NCBI GenBank assembly: GCA_900618425.1 | Contig: UZAN01040509.1 | Span: forward strand, 7,523-18,876 | Length of the DNA stretch: 11,354 nt | From: Echinostoma caproni | Taxonomy: Eukaryota > Platyhelminthes > Trematoda > Plagiorchiida > Echinostomatidae | Direction of reading: 5' to 3' | Part shown: piece by piece, positions 1 to 7,893 of the stretch | Layout: every line of letters begins with the position of its first letter | Position numbering within the stretch: position 1 is the first letter of the stretch | Made by a program: the position numbers and the translations under genes | The notes under the pieces: generated by a model | What the model saw: the letters and a program-made list of their open reading frames with translations, nothing else | Database searches by the model: none | What the model was told of the DNA's origin: nothing

Positions 1-2
1 TT

Positions 3-161
3 GGGGTTCGGTCATCGGTTCCACCGAGCCAAACACTCAGTCCTCTTGTTCTTTCCGTTCTTCACTCAGAGTTGTACGATCAGAAGCAGTTTCAGAACAA
101 AGGAGTCAATCCGGGTAAAGTGTGGGGTATTCAACAACACAAGCTCATCAATGTCACGTGA
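3..161 (+). CDS. possible 3' coding exon of an unidentified gene, cut by the window edge
   Basis: Frame 3 is open from the left edge to a TGA at 159-161 and gives about 52 residues that look protein-like, including SELYDQKQFQNKGVNPGK near the end. The other two frames are also open: frame 1 runs to about 173 and frame 2 to a TAA near 116. The choice of frame is therefore uncertain. A strong 5' splice donor (GTCG then GTAAGT at 171-176) follows, and a weaker GTAAAG lies near 115. Either this is a final exon ending in TGA, or an internal exon in frame 1 using the GTAAGT donor. The family is not recognised. Three open frames over more than 100 bases may also be chance in a stop-poor stretch. Confidence 0.35.
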   Translation, partial: GVRSSVPPSQTLSPLVLSVLHSELYDQKQFQNKGVNPGKVWGIQQHKLINVT

Positions 162-459
162 AGATCGTCGGTAAGTGGTATACAGTTTGTAACCTCCAAA
201 ATGCATTTGCACTGCTGCATGTGCACAAAAGCAGAATCTGTAGAAGATAATATTGATCTGAAATACAAGAAAACACAGTGTAATACATTGGGATAACCTG
301 GTAGTTGTAAGCGAAACGCTGGATTAAATTGGATTTCATTGGGAAAAAAGCCGGTTTTGCTCCAGTTGTCGGAGGAATCAATTAGAGTGAAATGATTCAT
401 TTTAATTCCGTTTGAAGTTTACATCCACGATCTGAGTATNACCTCAAGTGTTAGTCCTT

Positions 460-531
460 GGTGGTGACTGAGTTGTTCAATGGTATCATCATATCAATAT
501 TGGGGTCGTGGGTTCGAATCTTGCCACTGTC
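460..531 (+). repeat. tRNA-like body, probable SINE head (family 1)
   Basis: The 72-nt span has tRNA length. The first seven bases (GGTGGTG, 460-466) can pair with the last seven (CACTGTC, 525-531), allowing G-T pairs. A T-arm can form from 508-512 and 520-524 around the loop TTCGAAT. GGTTCGAATCT at 512-522 is close to the pol III B box. The D-arm region around TTGTTCAATGG (473-483) is a weak A box. The anticodon stem does not pair well, so this is not a working tRNA. Inference: it is the head of a tRNA-derived SINE whose body continues downstream into about 532-730. It is distinct in sequence and strand from the tRNA-like cores near 1660 and 3260. Confidence 0.5.
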
Positions 532-1246
532 GTCCGACGATATTTACCTCCAGACATGTCCCGAGACGATACCTGATCGATCGAAGAACGTCCCCCTCCC
601 AATAGAAGGTTGACTGAATTATTGTGATAAAACAAATCGAAAGGAAAAGAGAAATTCTATGAGCACAAAATGATTGAGGAGTTTGGATTGATGGTGGAAA
701 AAACCTTGTTGGCACTTTATCACTCGATTAGACGATGGCGAAATGAACATCTTGTAACCTAGTGTACTAGACGCAGTTCATATTCCATGCCAATCGCTAA
801 TCGCTAATTTTTTCTTAGGAGAAGGGTAAGTAGATCCGTCAAAAACTATATTTGTATTTGGTAAGTGAGGCAACAAATGACTCACTGAGAGAAAACAATC
901 AACCAATCGATGCAAAAATTCACCCCATTCTTACGAAAGGTTAAGTGTACAGAATAAAACAATAAATAGTACATAGTCAAAAAATATACTAAGTGAATAT
1001 CAATAAACGGCAAAAAATGACGTACACTTCAAATTTGGTGTTTTTATTCAACTGACACAATCTAGGCAACAATCCTTACTCACTGTGCTTTCTGGTATGA
1101 TTTCCGGAGACACACACAAAAAAAGAGAGAAAGAAAATGTTTTCGTCTCCACTGACCTATGCCCAAGACTATTTGCCGGTGTATTTAAGGTTGATCATTG
1201 CAAAATAACAAATTGATTACTGAAAATGAACAAATCGGGAGTTTTT
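532..1246. other. AT-rich sequence without a recognised gene
   Basis: The first 200 bases may be the body of the SINE whose tRNA-like head precedes them. The rest is AT-rich with short A-rich runs, including a CA/A/GA-rich patch near 1111-1135. I see no splice-flanked ORF. TTTATT at 1043-1048 is AATAAA on the minus strand and could be the polyadenylation signal for the minus-strand exon candidate ending at 1247, about 200 bases away. Confidence 0.5.
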
Positions 1247-1461
1247 TTAATTTATAACGGAAAACTCAATTTTCGAACCATTCTCATACAGTGCAAGGGA
1301 AGTGGCGGTGGGCAAATTACCGATATGGCGGATATGTGTTCCAATCCCACAACCGTCAACACCATGGCCGCCGCCACCGCCGCCTGAATTCCTCGTTGCG
1401 TGTTGTGTGGCAGCCCTTTGTTTGGCCGGTTCCCCCATCCGGAAAATGGTATCAGCATGTA
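1247..1461 (-). CDS. possible last coding exon of an unidentified gene
   Basis: A GC-rich island in AT-rich DNA reads on the minus strand as about 70 open residues. It contains a run of six glycines and ends in SLALYENGSKIEFSVIN followed by TAA (1247-1249). A plausible splice acceptor lies just upstream in its own direction: a T-rich tract at about 1470-1500, then AG at 1462-1463, so the exon would start at 1461. An AATAAA lies downstream at 1043-1048. GC content, open frame, acceptor and poly(A) signal agree, but no family is recognised. Another frame of the same strand is open for 68 codons. The tRNA-containing repeat starts only about 50 bases beyond the acceptor, so the preceding intron would contain it. 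Confidence 0.33.
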
Positions 1462-1512
1462 CTCAATAAAATGAAGTCGTATGAAAAAAATAAAAAAAGC
1501 ACTATTTCAGAT

Positions 1513-1810
1513 GGGAATTCGTCGTGTATATGGCAAATGAAGCGTGAACTGGAAAGCCAGGAAGCACTGGACAGCTGTTTTGACCTGGTTCGGTCTCATC
1601 AGCGGTGAGCAAATCCATCGACCCAACTGGGGATCGAAGCCGGAACTTCATGGGCAGAATGCAAGTATGCTACCCACTATGCCACCGAGCAGTTGACCAG
1701 ACCGTTTTTCATTTTCCATTCACACAATATAGCACAACCCATCTTTGCGAGCTTGTTGTAGGCCATAGACCTAGCTCATCTCAGCACTAGCCTTCGGGTT
1801 ATGAGACCCA
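1513..1810 (-). repeat. tRNA-containing short repeat, copy A (SINE-like family 2)
   Basis: This is about 300 bp and closely matches the repeat at 3107-3413. Read on the minus strand it starts with GGGTCTCATAACCCGAAGG, followed by about 120 bp of head. Then come an A box, TGGCATAGTGGG (1684-1673), which fits the consensus fully, and a B box, GCTTCGATCCC (1640-1630), 9 of 11. The A-to-B start distance is 44 nt, as in real tRNAs. A tail follows with TGGACAGCTGTTTTGACC-type sequence and ends at a GAATTC-like edge. The acceptor and D stems do not fold well, so the tRNA part is decayed. A short inverted motif (GGTCTCAT near 1591 and ATGAGACC near 1801) brackets the core. Having 126 bp ahead of the A box is unusual for a SINE and suggests a composite unit. 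Confidence 0.75.
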
Positions 1811-3106
1811 TTTGAAATTTAATCAGATCCTTCATTACTCACATGGAAAAGTACTATTATTACAAATGTAGCTCCGGTGTGTGCGTGATTGTGTAAGGGT
1901 AGAAGGCAATCACTCCCATCCCTGGAGCTCTAGGAAATCACTCTAGTTTTTACAAAACACCAACTTTTGTGACTGAGATCAAAAACGATTTCACATATAT
2001 ATGCATCTCTTTAGGTTCTAAAAAGTTTAGACTTCTAAATTGTTCCATTCCGGATGCATAACCAAACGTCTTTAGTTCATGGCTGGTATTCTATAGACCC
2101 CTTTCCGCACGCATAATCGCTCCGACATTTCCACTCAGATTAGAGAATCTAGATTGTGAACTGACAAGTTCATCATTTTGACAATTGGGTGTGGCACCCG
2201 CATTCCTGTGGAGGTGGAACAGATGGACAGAGGTGTTATCGGGTTGGATAATCACGACGGTACCCAGTCGATTTGGATGCCAGTGTCAGTTGTCTGAGCT
2301 TGTCCCAGCATCGCCAGTTGCGATTTTCCGTCCATAATAGTTGCACCTCAATTCATGGCACAGCCAAGATCGTAGAGCCGACGGTTGAATGAGGCTCGTT
2401 TTTACACATGTCAGGCCCGTAGTTCATCAGATCCGGTTGATATTGAATGCTGTGCCATTGCTGAATAGCATTCAGTTCCATCCAGAATTACTGTTGGTCT
2501 GAGCTCAAACCCATGCCGCTCATTTATCAATATAATTAATGATAGTGATTGTCTGTTTCTGAAGTGAAACAGTTGTTCAATGCACCGCACATTCACATTT
2601 ACGTGCAACGATCATGGCAAATTAGACATACTTGGTACCGGATTTGGGGTAGCACATCAGAGTTGAATTGTGCTTGATCAGATACTTCNTTCAAATTCCG
2701 ATTGCTTTTTTTAAGAATTACGCAAATCTGGGCTCGCAAAACGGGTACGCGCAACCCACGCAGTTCGGTGATTTGTTCCAGCAACCGTGCTAATACTGGA
2801 TTGAGTAAAGCACTTTTGAGTTGGTTACTTTCTCTGTTCCAAGCTCTGGGTGCCGTGAACGGTCTGTTTCGATAGATGACAAATTTATGAACGTAACCGT
2901 GACGCATGGCCCCAATTCTAATCGGTCATTAAATTTATATTCTGGCACTGAACAGCCTCCCATACATCTGATGCGGGACAGACTCATGTAATGTACAAGA
3001 CAAAAAGTGGCGCGATTTGACCACAACACTAATAGCGAGGTTCAGGGCATTTCGCACTCCCTCCCCACTCTTAAGGACCCAGTTACTAAGATTAATCAGT
3101 CATACA
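1811..3106. other. intergenic or intronic sequence, no recognised gene
   Basis: Some minus-strand frames stay open for 60 to 100 codons (2411-2608, 2599-2907, 2790-3029). They overlap in different frames, lack convincing splice signals and match no family I recognise. The 2599-2907 frame contains an N at 2689. A six-base inverted pair (AGCTCC 1870-1875, GGAGCT 1924-1929) is the only small structure noted. Old dispersed repeats may be present but cannot be named from this window alone. Confidence 0.4.
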
Positions 3107-3413
3107 GTGAATTTCCTCGTGTTCAGGGAAAAGGAAGCATCAACTGAGAAATTCGGAAGCACTACTGGACAGATGTTTCGATCTGGTTGGTTGGGCCACA
3201 TCAGCAGTGCGCGAATCCATCGACCCAACTGCGGACCGCGAACCCGGGACCTGACAGGCAGAACTCAATCAAACTACCCACTCGACCACTTCGGGGCAGC
3301 TGATCAGACCGTTTTTCATTTTCCATTTACACGATATAGTACAACCCATCTTTACGAGCTTGTTGCAGGCCCCAGAACTTGCTCATCTCAGTACTAGCCT
3401 TCGGGTTATGAGA
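3107..3413 (-). repeat. tRNA-containing short repeat, copy B (SINE-like family 2)
   Basis: This is a second copy of the unit at 1513-1810, in the same orientation. The heads are near-identical, sharing GGGTCTCATAACCCGAAGG and GGAAAATGAAAAACGGTCTG. The A box is TGGTCGAGTGGG (3288-3277), 11 of 12. The B-box region is GGTTCGCGGTCC (3244-3233), again 44 nt from the A box. The T-arm can still pair at four of five positions. The tail (about 3205-3107) is diverged from copy A's, with small insertions. ATCAGT at 3095-3100 and 3509-3514 might be a 6-bp target duplication, but this is weak. The two copies probably inserted independently or arose by duplication. Confidence 0.75.
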
Positions 3414-3494
3414 CCCAACGAGGTCGAAACAGCTGTCCAGTGCTTCCTAGCTTCTCAGTTCACGCTTCATTTGCTATATATACGAGGAATTCAC
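3405..3494 (+). repeat. third copy of the family 2 tail, facing the opposite way
   Basis: The 90 bp starting ATGAGACCC match the tail of copy A in inverted orientation, at roughly 85-90% by eye. They also form an imperfect inverted repeat with copy B's own tail at 3107-3205. The match includes CTGTCCAGTGCTTCC, TTCTCAGTTCACGCTTC and the terminal GAGGAATTC edge. Copy A has nothing comparable past 1810. This arm is more like copy A's tail than copy B's own tail. Inference: it more likely comes from a second element joined head-to-head at the shared GGGTCTCAT motif than from an original terminal inverted repeat. Confidence 0.7.
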
Positions 3495-4150
3495 CTTTGA
3501 AGCTATCGATCAGTACAAAACCATAGTTTCTTCAAAGCTCTTGGCATTTCCCATCTGGATGGTTTCCAAGAGTCGCGAGTTTTTCCCAACCGCAACAGTT
3601 TCAGTCAAACTGTGAGAACTCTCCGTACTCAGAGTTCCTGCTATTTTGGCTGGACAGAACTAATTAATGGTAAATATTGACTAAGACCTCGACAACAGTG
3701 TGGACAGATTGCTTCAAATAACGATCACTGTATGGTCAACATGGGCACACTTTTGAATTCCACTAGGAATTAGTTCACTTTGCAATACACACCAACGTAG
3801 CCGAAAGCCTGTTTTGTTGAATGACGTCACCAATCTGTGATAAGTTGTCGTATCCCAACCGGATTGATCTATTGCCAATATACTGACTGGGTCATATTGC
3901 AACAAAAACAGGCCATTGATTCAATTAGAACACCCAACGATGTCAGTAACCTGCATTTGCTTCTCGTTTACCTTGTGACCGTTCAGTAAAGTCCTGATTA
4001 CAGTTCGCTGAAACGTGTAGGGGATGGAGGTGCGTACCCGTGTCCGAAAGCCTCAGTATGGTCCAGGGGGTAGGTGTCTCGGGTTGCGGCTAGTCACTCC
4101 TCCATTGCATCTCACGAAGTACTACAAACATAACAAAACGTCTCCAATAG
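3495..4150. other. no recognised gene
   Basis: A minus-strand frame is open at 3714-3905 (63 codons), without splice support or a known family. ATGGAGG (4024-4030) and CCTCCAT (4099-4105) form a 7-bp inverted pair. Nothing else stands out. Confidence 0.4.
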
Positions 4151-4194
4151 CCTCTGCTGAGGAAGGCCTATTCACTGCCTTCTAGTGGCAGAGG
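4151..4194. repeat. imperfect hairpin
   Basis: CCTCTGC (4151-4157) pairs with GCAGAGG (4188-4194), and GAAGGC (4162-4167) pairs with GCCTTC (4177-4182). Between the two stems is a 4/5-nt internal loop, and the apical loop is 9 nt. The role is unknown; it could be part of a dispersed repeat or chance. Confidence 0.5.
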
Positions 4195-4428
4195 TGCTTT
4201 CTCATCGAAGTGAGAGTACGAAAAGTCAATATCCTGGGCTATAACCGGGTCGGTGAACCACTAGCAGCTCACCTAGGAGAGTTGGCTAAAAACCTGATTC
4301 CAAACCAACCGATAAGGGGCATTCGTATCATTCACGCCTTCCCGGTTGTGGCAGTAGTCACCGACTCAATTGGGCATCGAGGTGTATTGGGCACTATGAC
4401 CGTTTGCCTTAGTCCAAAAGGCATATGA
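4186..4428 (+). other. open reading frame of unknown status
   Basis: This frame is open from just after a TAG at 4183-4185 to the TGA at 4426-4428, about 80 codons, with no ATG near its start. The conceptual protein is moderately hydrophobic in its second half (IRIIHAFPVVAVV). It has no recognised domain, and no clear splice acceptor precedes it. It ends 30 bases before the TA microsatellite. It may be chance or part of an unrecognised repeat. Confidence 0.15.
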
Positions 4429-4458
4429 TCCGATGGACTGGATACCGGCCACCAATGN

Positions 4459-4510
<52 letters not shown>
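4459..4510. repeat. (TA)26 microsatellite
   Basis: There are 26 uninterrupted TA units, preceded by an N at 4458. The N and the perfect repeat suggest the assembled length may not be exact. Confidence 0.97.
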
Positions 4511-4514
<4 letters not shown>

Positions 4515-5563
4515 GAACATTTTCACAATTTCTGATTCGTGGTGGCTTCGGTAATCACTAGTCTAAGAACGACCACGGTCGTGTTCCCATGGTGAACCTG
4601 AATTGAGAAATTCGACAATGGCAATAAGATTGTTCGAAAACAGTTTGCACTTACTACTTGTGAATGTCATACATTATTCTAAATTCACCCGGTTTACTTT
4701 GTGTGATGGAGATGTTTAAGTAATACTGTATGATTTCAGCGATACAGATTATCGAATTCAGAGTCCATACTCAGAAAAGTGCATTTTGGAAACATTCCAA
4801 TTTTTAAACTTGTATTTTCTTATAAAATTCCGTAAGTGTTATGAAACTTATGACATCTTTCGGCAGCCCTCATTACGTTAGTTCTATTGCAGTTAATTTG
4901 ATAGAGATATCTCATTCCATTCCGAAAATATGGCCAAAATAGTCATTTTCGTTGTTCAGTGCTTGAAGGTGCTTTTGTGGTGGTGTCACAGAGAAGGATT
5001 ATGACCTGAAAGTGTCGAACAAACTGGATGTGAATCTGGTCAACAATGAGGTGTATATCGATCGAGCATGATCTATTGGCGTCGCAGTGCAGCCGCGTGA
5101 AGTATAGCTTATGAATTCTGTTGCAGCATCATGCGATGGAGGTAAACAATGGCTCAAGCGTTGATCGCGCGTGATTCACTGGTATCAGCGGAGTGGGATA
5201 CACACACAGGTGTACGCGTACTACCAAGATAAACAACCGATATGGTAATTGAGGCGTGTGTGATTGAAGCCCGTCCCACAATCGCCCCTCGCAATTCAAC
5301 GGTAGAGAGAAATCGGTGTTGCATGGTAGTCATCCAGACATCGCTGGGAGGCTTGTCAGCACCGGTGAGGTCAATGCGACAGGTTGAAATGATCCGAAGA
5401 CATATTCATATGATATTGGGACAACTCGACTTGCAAAAGTATAGTGAAGACTTTTATTTGTCTTATGTGAAACAGAAAATAAGCAAATGGAACAGAATGC
5501 GGAAGAAACGCGCCGTTCAACCATTTTGGCCTTGACGGGCTTCAAACACTCATCAGATCTCAC
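4511..5563. other. no supported gene
   Basis: AT-rich to about 5030, then somewhat GC-richer. A plus-strand frame is open at 5242-5535 (97 codons) and a minus-strand frame at 5330-5782. They overlap, so at most one can be coding. A 15-base segment at 5127-5141 lies between TTGCAG and GTAAAC and resembles a microexon, but this is weak. No recognised repeat. Confidence 0.35.
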
Positions 5564-5658
5564 ATCTGCGAAAGGACTAGGGGAGGAGGGATCCGATCCG
5601 GAGGAAGTGTCTTGATTGAACTCAAACTGAATGTAAGTGTCACCCGGTTCACTCAGCA
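5564..5658 (-). CDS. possible internal coding exon of an unidentified gene
   Basis: On the minus strand a textbook acceptor (long T-rich tract, then CTCACAG at 5665-5659) opens a 95-bp segment. It closes at a GTGAGA donor (starting at 5563). The segment is open and reads LSEPGDTYIQFEFNQD followed by a Ser/Pro-rich part ending in SPSPFAD. It would start in phase 1 (TG completes a codon) and end in phase 0. The same frame stays open for about 150 codons (5782-5330), so the exon could be longer with other sites. The sequence looks like ordinary protein, with acidic and aromatic residues then a low-complexity linker, but no family is recognised. No partner exon is identified. Confidence 0.38.
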
Positions 5659-5828
5659 CTGTGAGGAAAAAAACCTCAAACACAGTTAGCTCGGGACAGT
5701 TTTCCATTAAGAACTCTCTCTCTCCGCCTGCATTTGTATTTGTGCAGACTTTTGCGTGAATAGATGTCAATAGATGAGTCAAAAATTACATATCCCATCA
5801 AAAGAAGGAAATGTTATGAATAAAACAT

Positions 5829-6573
5829 CTAACTTCCAAGTTTGTTGCGAAATTCAGAAGAAACGCTCTGTTCGTTTACAAGGATTCTGGTGAGATAGGG
5901 AACTGGGGAATTTCTGTAGAGGTTAATGCCAGAGGTTAATAATCGATATATAGAACGCGTGGATGAATGAGAGCAGAATTTGGATAGATTGTCATGTAAG
6001 GGATGAGTGAGGTCAGGGGGGATTTTCTGTGCAATTGCTTCACATGCGGACAAGTGAAGTTCACACAGTCGTTTAGATAGCTCATCAGCGGGTAAAAATA
6101 CACACAACTGATGACTGAGAAACCTCGACGAAGAATTTTGAGGCCTTTCTTGAGTAGACCAGCCAAAACCACCAGGGAACAATAAAGAGTAACCGGAAAG
6201 ATACATTGATAAATAAAAAGCGAAAGGATTTTTCGCTTGGTGTTGAACTGCCTGAGTCTTCGAAGTTGAAAAGATAGTCTGCGAAGTCCTTGGGCACAGA
6301 AATGGCTTGACAAAGGGCTACGTCGTCAGCTTATTTAAATAACTGGACAAGAGAACTCGCTGACAGGTTATTGATGTATGTGGGAAACAAGAATGGAGAT
6401 AGTCTGTTTGTGACAGAGAATTGAACCAGCCATGAATCTAGTTGTAATTGTTGATTTGCTTTATGCACACAGTCCAATTCCTTGACCACTTCCATTTGCG
6501 TCTGTCGATCCAAAACCGGAGGATTTTGTAGCACATCTATCAGTGTCCAGTTGGGTCTGTGATTTTGCGACAC
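5829..6573 (-). pseudogene. non-LTR retrotransposon reverse transcriptase relic, C-terminal half
   Basis: A complete enzyme would copy element RNA into DNA at the target site (known for the family). Reading down the minus strand, LSPFLFPTYINNL (about 6402-6364) matches the end of RT motif B. Next comes the catalytic motif C, where TAA (6331-6333) replaces the expected aromatic residue before ADDVALC. Another frame then gives LRRLSFQLRRLRQFNTKRK and FPVTLYCSLVV. After a shift near 6083, a third frame gives ELSKRLCELHLSACEAI and HPLHDNLSKFCSHSSTR, ending at a stop at 5829. The usual stretch between motif C and the thumb is much shorter than in intact relatives, suggesting a deletion. The endonuclease and motifs 0-A are absent, so the copy is 5'-truncated and dead. 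Jockey/CR1 superfamily is likely; the exact clade is uncertain. It is not the same family as the element at 8246-10914. Confidence 0.85.
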
Positions 6574-6606
6574 CCTGTATACACCGAGGCAGAAAATTCA
6601 CTGTAC

Positions 6607-6624
6607 TGTTGTTGTTGTTGTTGT
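6607..6624. repeat. short TGT trinucleotide repeat
   Basis: Six TGT units in a row on the plus strand. Confidence 0.9.
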
Positions 6625-7144
6625 CGGTGGACTATGCCAAAAATGGTCCATCCTTCTACGAACACACACCGCACACACGGGCATGGACACGGACTAACGG
6701 GCCCACAGACGTCCCGGTGGAAATTCATTCATAAATTTCACCACCATTCTCAGCTTGTACTGTGTGTGTTCCCATGTTAATGTTCGGCTGTTTGTTCCGG
6801 CACCAGAAGTGCTGCTACAGTGGATGGATGCACCCCTCCCCTCACTCTCCCATCACAAAACCGGTCTCCTTCTTTCCTGTAAACACACACATATACACAT
6901 CCCTTTTTATTTTCAATGAGGCCACCTACATGTGTTTCCGTTGCACTATAGCAATCATCATCGTGGGCGCGCGGGTCGCATCGTGCAGACATGTCGGTGT
7001 GTTTCGATGGGAAACAGGCGTCGAGCCGTCCGTCGTCGCAGTCGGTCCCGTGTTGTACGGTTAACCACAGCCACAAGTCAGTCCGTTTTTGGTGTGACCG
7101 AATTGAATTACTACTAGCTTCCTCTTCATTCATCCACCCACCTG

Positions 7145-7148
<4 letters not shown>

Positions 7149-7178
<30 letters not shown>
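7149..7178. repeat. (CA)15 microsatellite
   Basis: Fifteen uninterrupted CA units, with more CA-rich sequence just before (CACGCA). Confidence 0.97.
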
Positions 7179-7180
<2 letters not shown>

Positions 7181-7386
7181 GACCCAATCCTCCTCTCGCC
7201 TAACATGTGCATCAAAAATGACCGCATAAAATATCCGGTCGAGTCTCACGCCGCTGCGGTCCGATGACCCTCGCACCGAAAGGCCTGAAAGATGAAGAAC
7301 CCCCCTCCCGCCTCTCCCTTCCCCTGCAAACGGAGGCTAGCCGTTGGGAAACGAGCGAGTGATGGCAGAAATTTCAAATCAAATAA

Positions 7387-7464
7387 ATGTACAACTTTGC
7401 ATCAACCATTTTACGCAAAAACAAGTGGGCTGAGGCGGACACACTGATCTCTCTGGTGGTGGCT

Positions 7465-7513
<49 letters not shown>

Positions 7514-7542
7514 GGTTTGTGCTTCGTCTCAGGAATGAATAA
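7387..7542 (+). CDS. short ORF with a 16-alanine run, possible first exon
   Basis: An ATG at 7387-7389 directly follows an in-frame TAA. It opens 51 codons: an N-terminal part MYNFASTILRKNKWAEADTL, then ISLVV and 16 alanines (GCT plus 15 GCA from the CAG repeat), then VRFVLRLRNE and TAA. If used as a first exon, a donor-like GTAAGG at 7510-7515 directly after the repeat would end it in phase 0 after 41 codons. The Ile/Leu/Val plus alanine block would be hydrophobic. On the minus strand the same repeat also reads as polyalanine, so open frames here come easily from the repeat. No family recognised and no supporting promoter. Confidence 0.22.
7466..7510 (+). repeat. (CAG)15 trinucleotide repeat
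   Basis: Fifteen perfect CAG units, preceded by GGCTG and followed by TAAGG. Perfection suggests recent expansion or selection on length. Confidence 0.97.
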
Positions 7543-7792
7543 ATCACAAATCCACTTAAACTGCAGCCGGTACACTGGAATTGTGGGTACAGCAAGACCG
7601 GGCTACTAACTAACTAACCGGGGGATAGATAAAGTGACCGATATCCACGCATGAGAGCTTTGTTCCTCAGAATTCACACCAAAAAGATGTGTTGATCATT
7701 TAACTACTGGGGGTGATAAACAATCGACAACCAAACTGAGAACTTCAGATGTTACCCGGTATCGATCAAGTTGTGCTTTATCTTTTCATCAG

Positions 7793-7868
7793 GAACCTCG
7801 AGTCTGTTTATCTCCAAATTACGGAATACTGTGTACATGAACCTTTGTTCGAAGACGATTTGCATTGC
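7793..7868 (+). CDS. weak exon candidate after a strong acceptor
   Basis: The acceptor is TGCTTTATCTTTTCATCAG, ending at 7792. After one leftover base, frame 2 reads 25 codons including LQITEYCVHEPLFEDD and stops at TAA 7869-7871. Donor choices before the stop (GTGTAC or GTACAT near 7829) are poor. No family recognised; this may be chance. Confidence 0.18.
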
Positions 7869-7893
7869 TAAACACTGATTGTCTTTTTGACAG

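Larger units (their letters stand above)
6574..7386. promoter_or_regulatory. GC-richer, CpG-containing, microsatellite-rich stretch; possible gene 5' flank
   Basis: Composition changes here compared with both neighbours: more C/G, CpG-rich patches (about 6964-7050 and 7235-7350), pyrimidine-rich runs and CA-rich runs. Several 60 to 136-codon frames are open on both strands at once, as expected from biased low-complexity DNA, and none has a recognisable domain. TGTATACAGGGTGTCGCAAA on the minus strand near 6560-6585 resembles the ACAGGGTGTC-type motif seen at some transposon edges, but this is weak. The regulatory label is inference from composition only. Confidence 0.25.

Noticed and set aside
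460..531. A functional tRNA gene
   Set aside because: The anticodon stem does not pair and the D arm is weak. It is better read as a SINE head or pseudogene.
1291..1790. Plus-strand frames of 105 and 61 codons
   Set aside because: They run through copy A of the tRNA-containing repeat, antisense to its pol III boxes, and a similar peptide recurs in copy B. These are repeat shadows.
3017..3397. Plus-strand frame of 126 codons
   Set aside because: It lies mostly across copy B of the repeat, and its end matches the copy A shadow frame.
4332..4526. Minus-strand frame with a Tyr-Ile run
   Set aside because: It is only the TA microsatellite translated, and it spans an N.
6777..7187. Minus-strand frame of 136 codons with a Cys-Val run
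   Set aside because: The Cys/Val run is the translated CA microsatellite. No domain is seen and other frames are open on both strands.
7374..7595. Minus-strand polyalanine frame of 73 codons
   Set aside because: It is the complement of the CAG repeat, with no splice or domain support. The plus-strand ORF with ATG and donor-like site is slightly better, though also weak.
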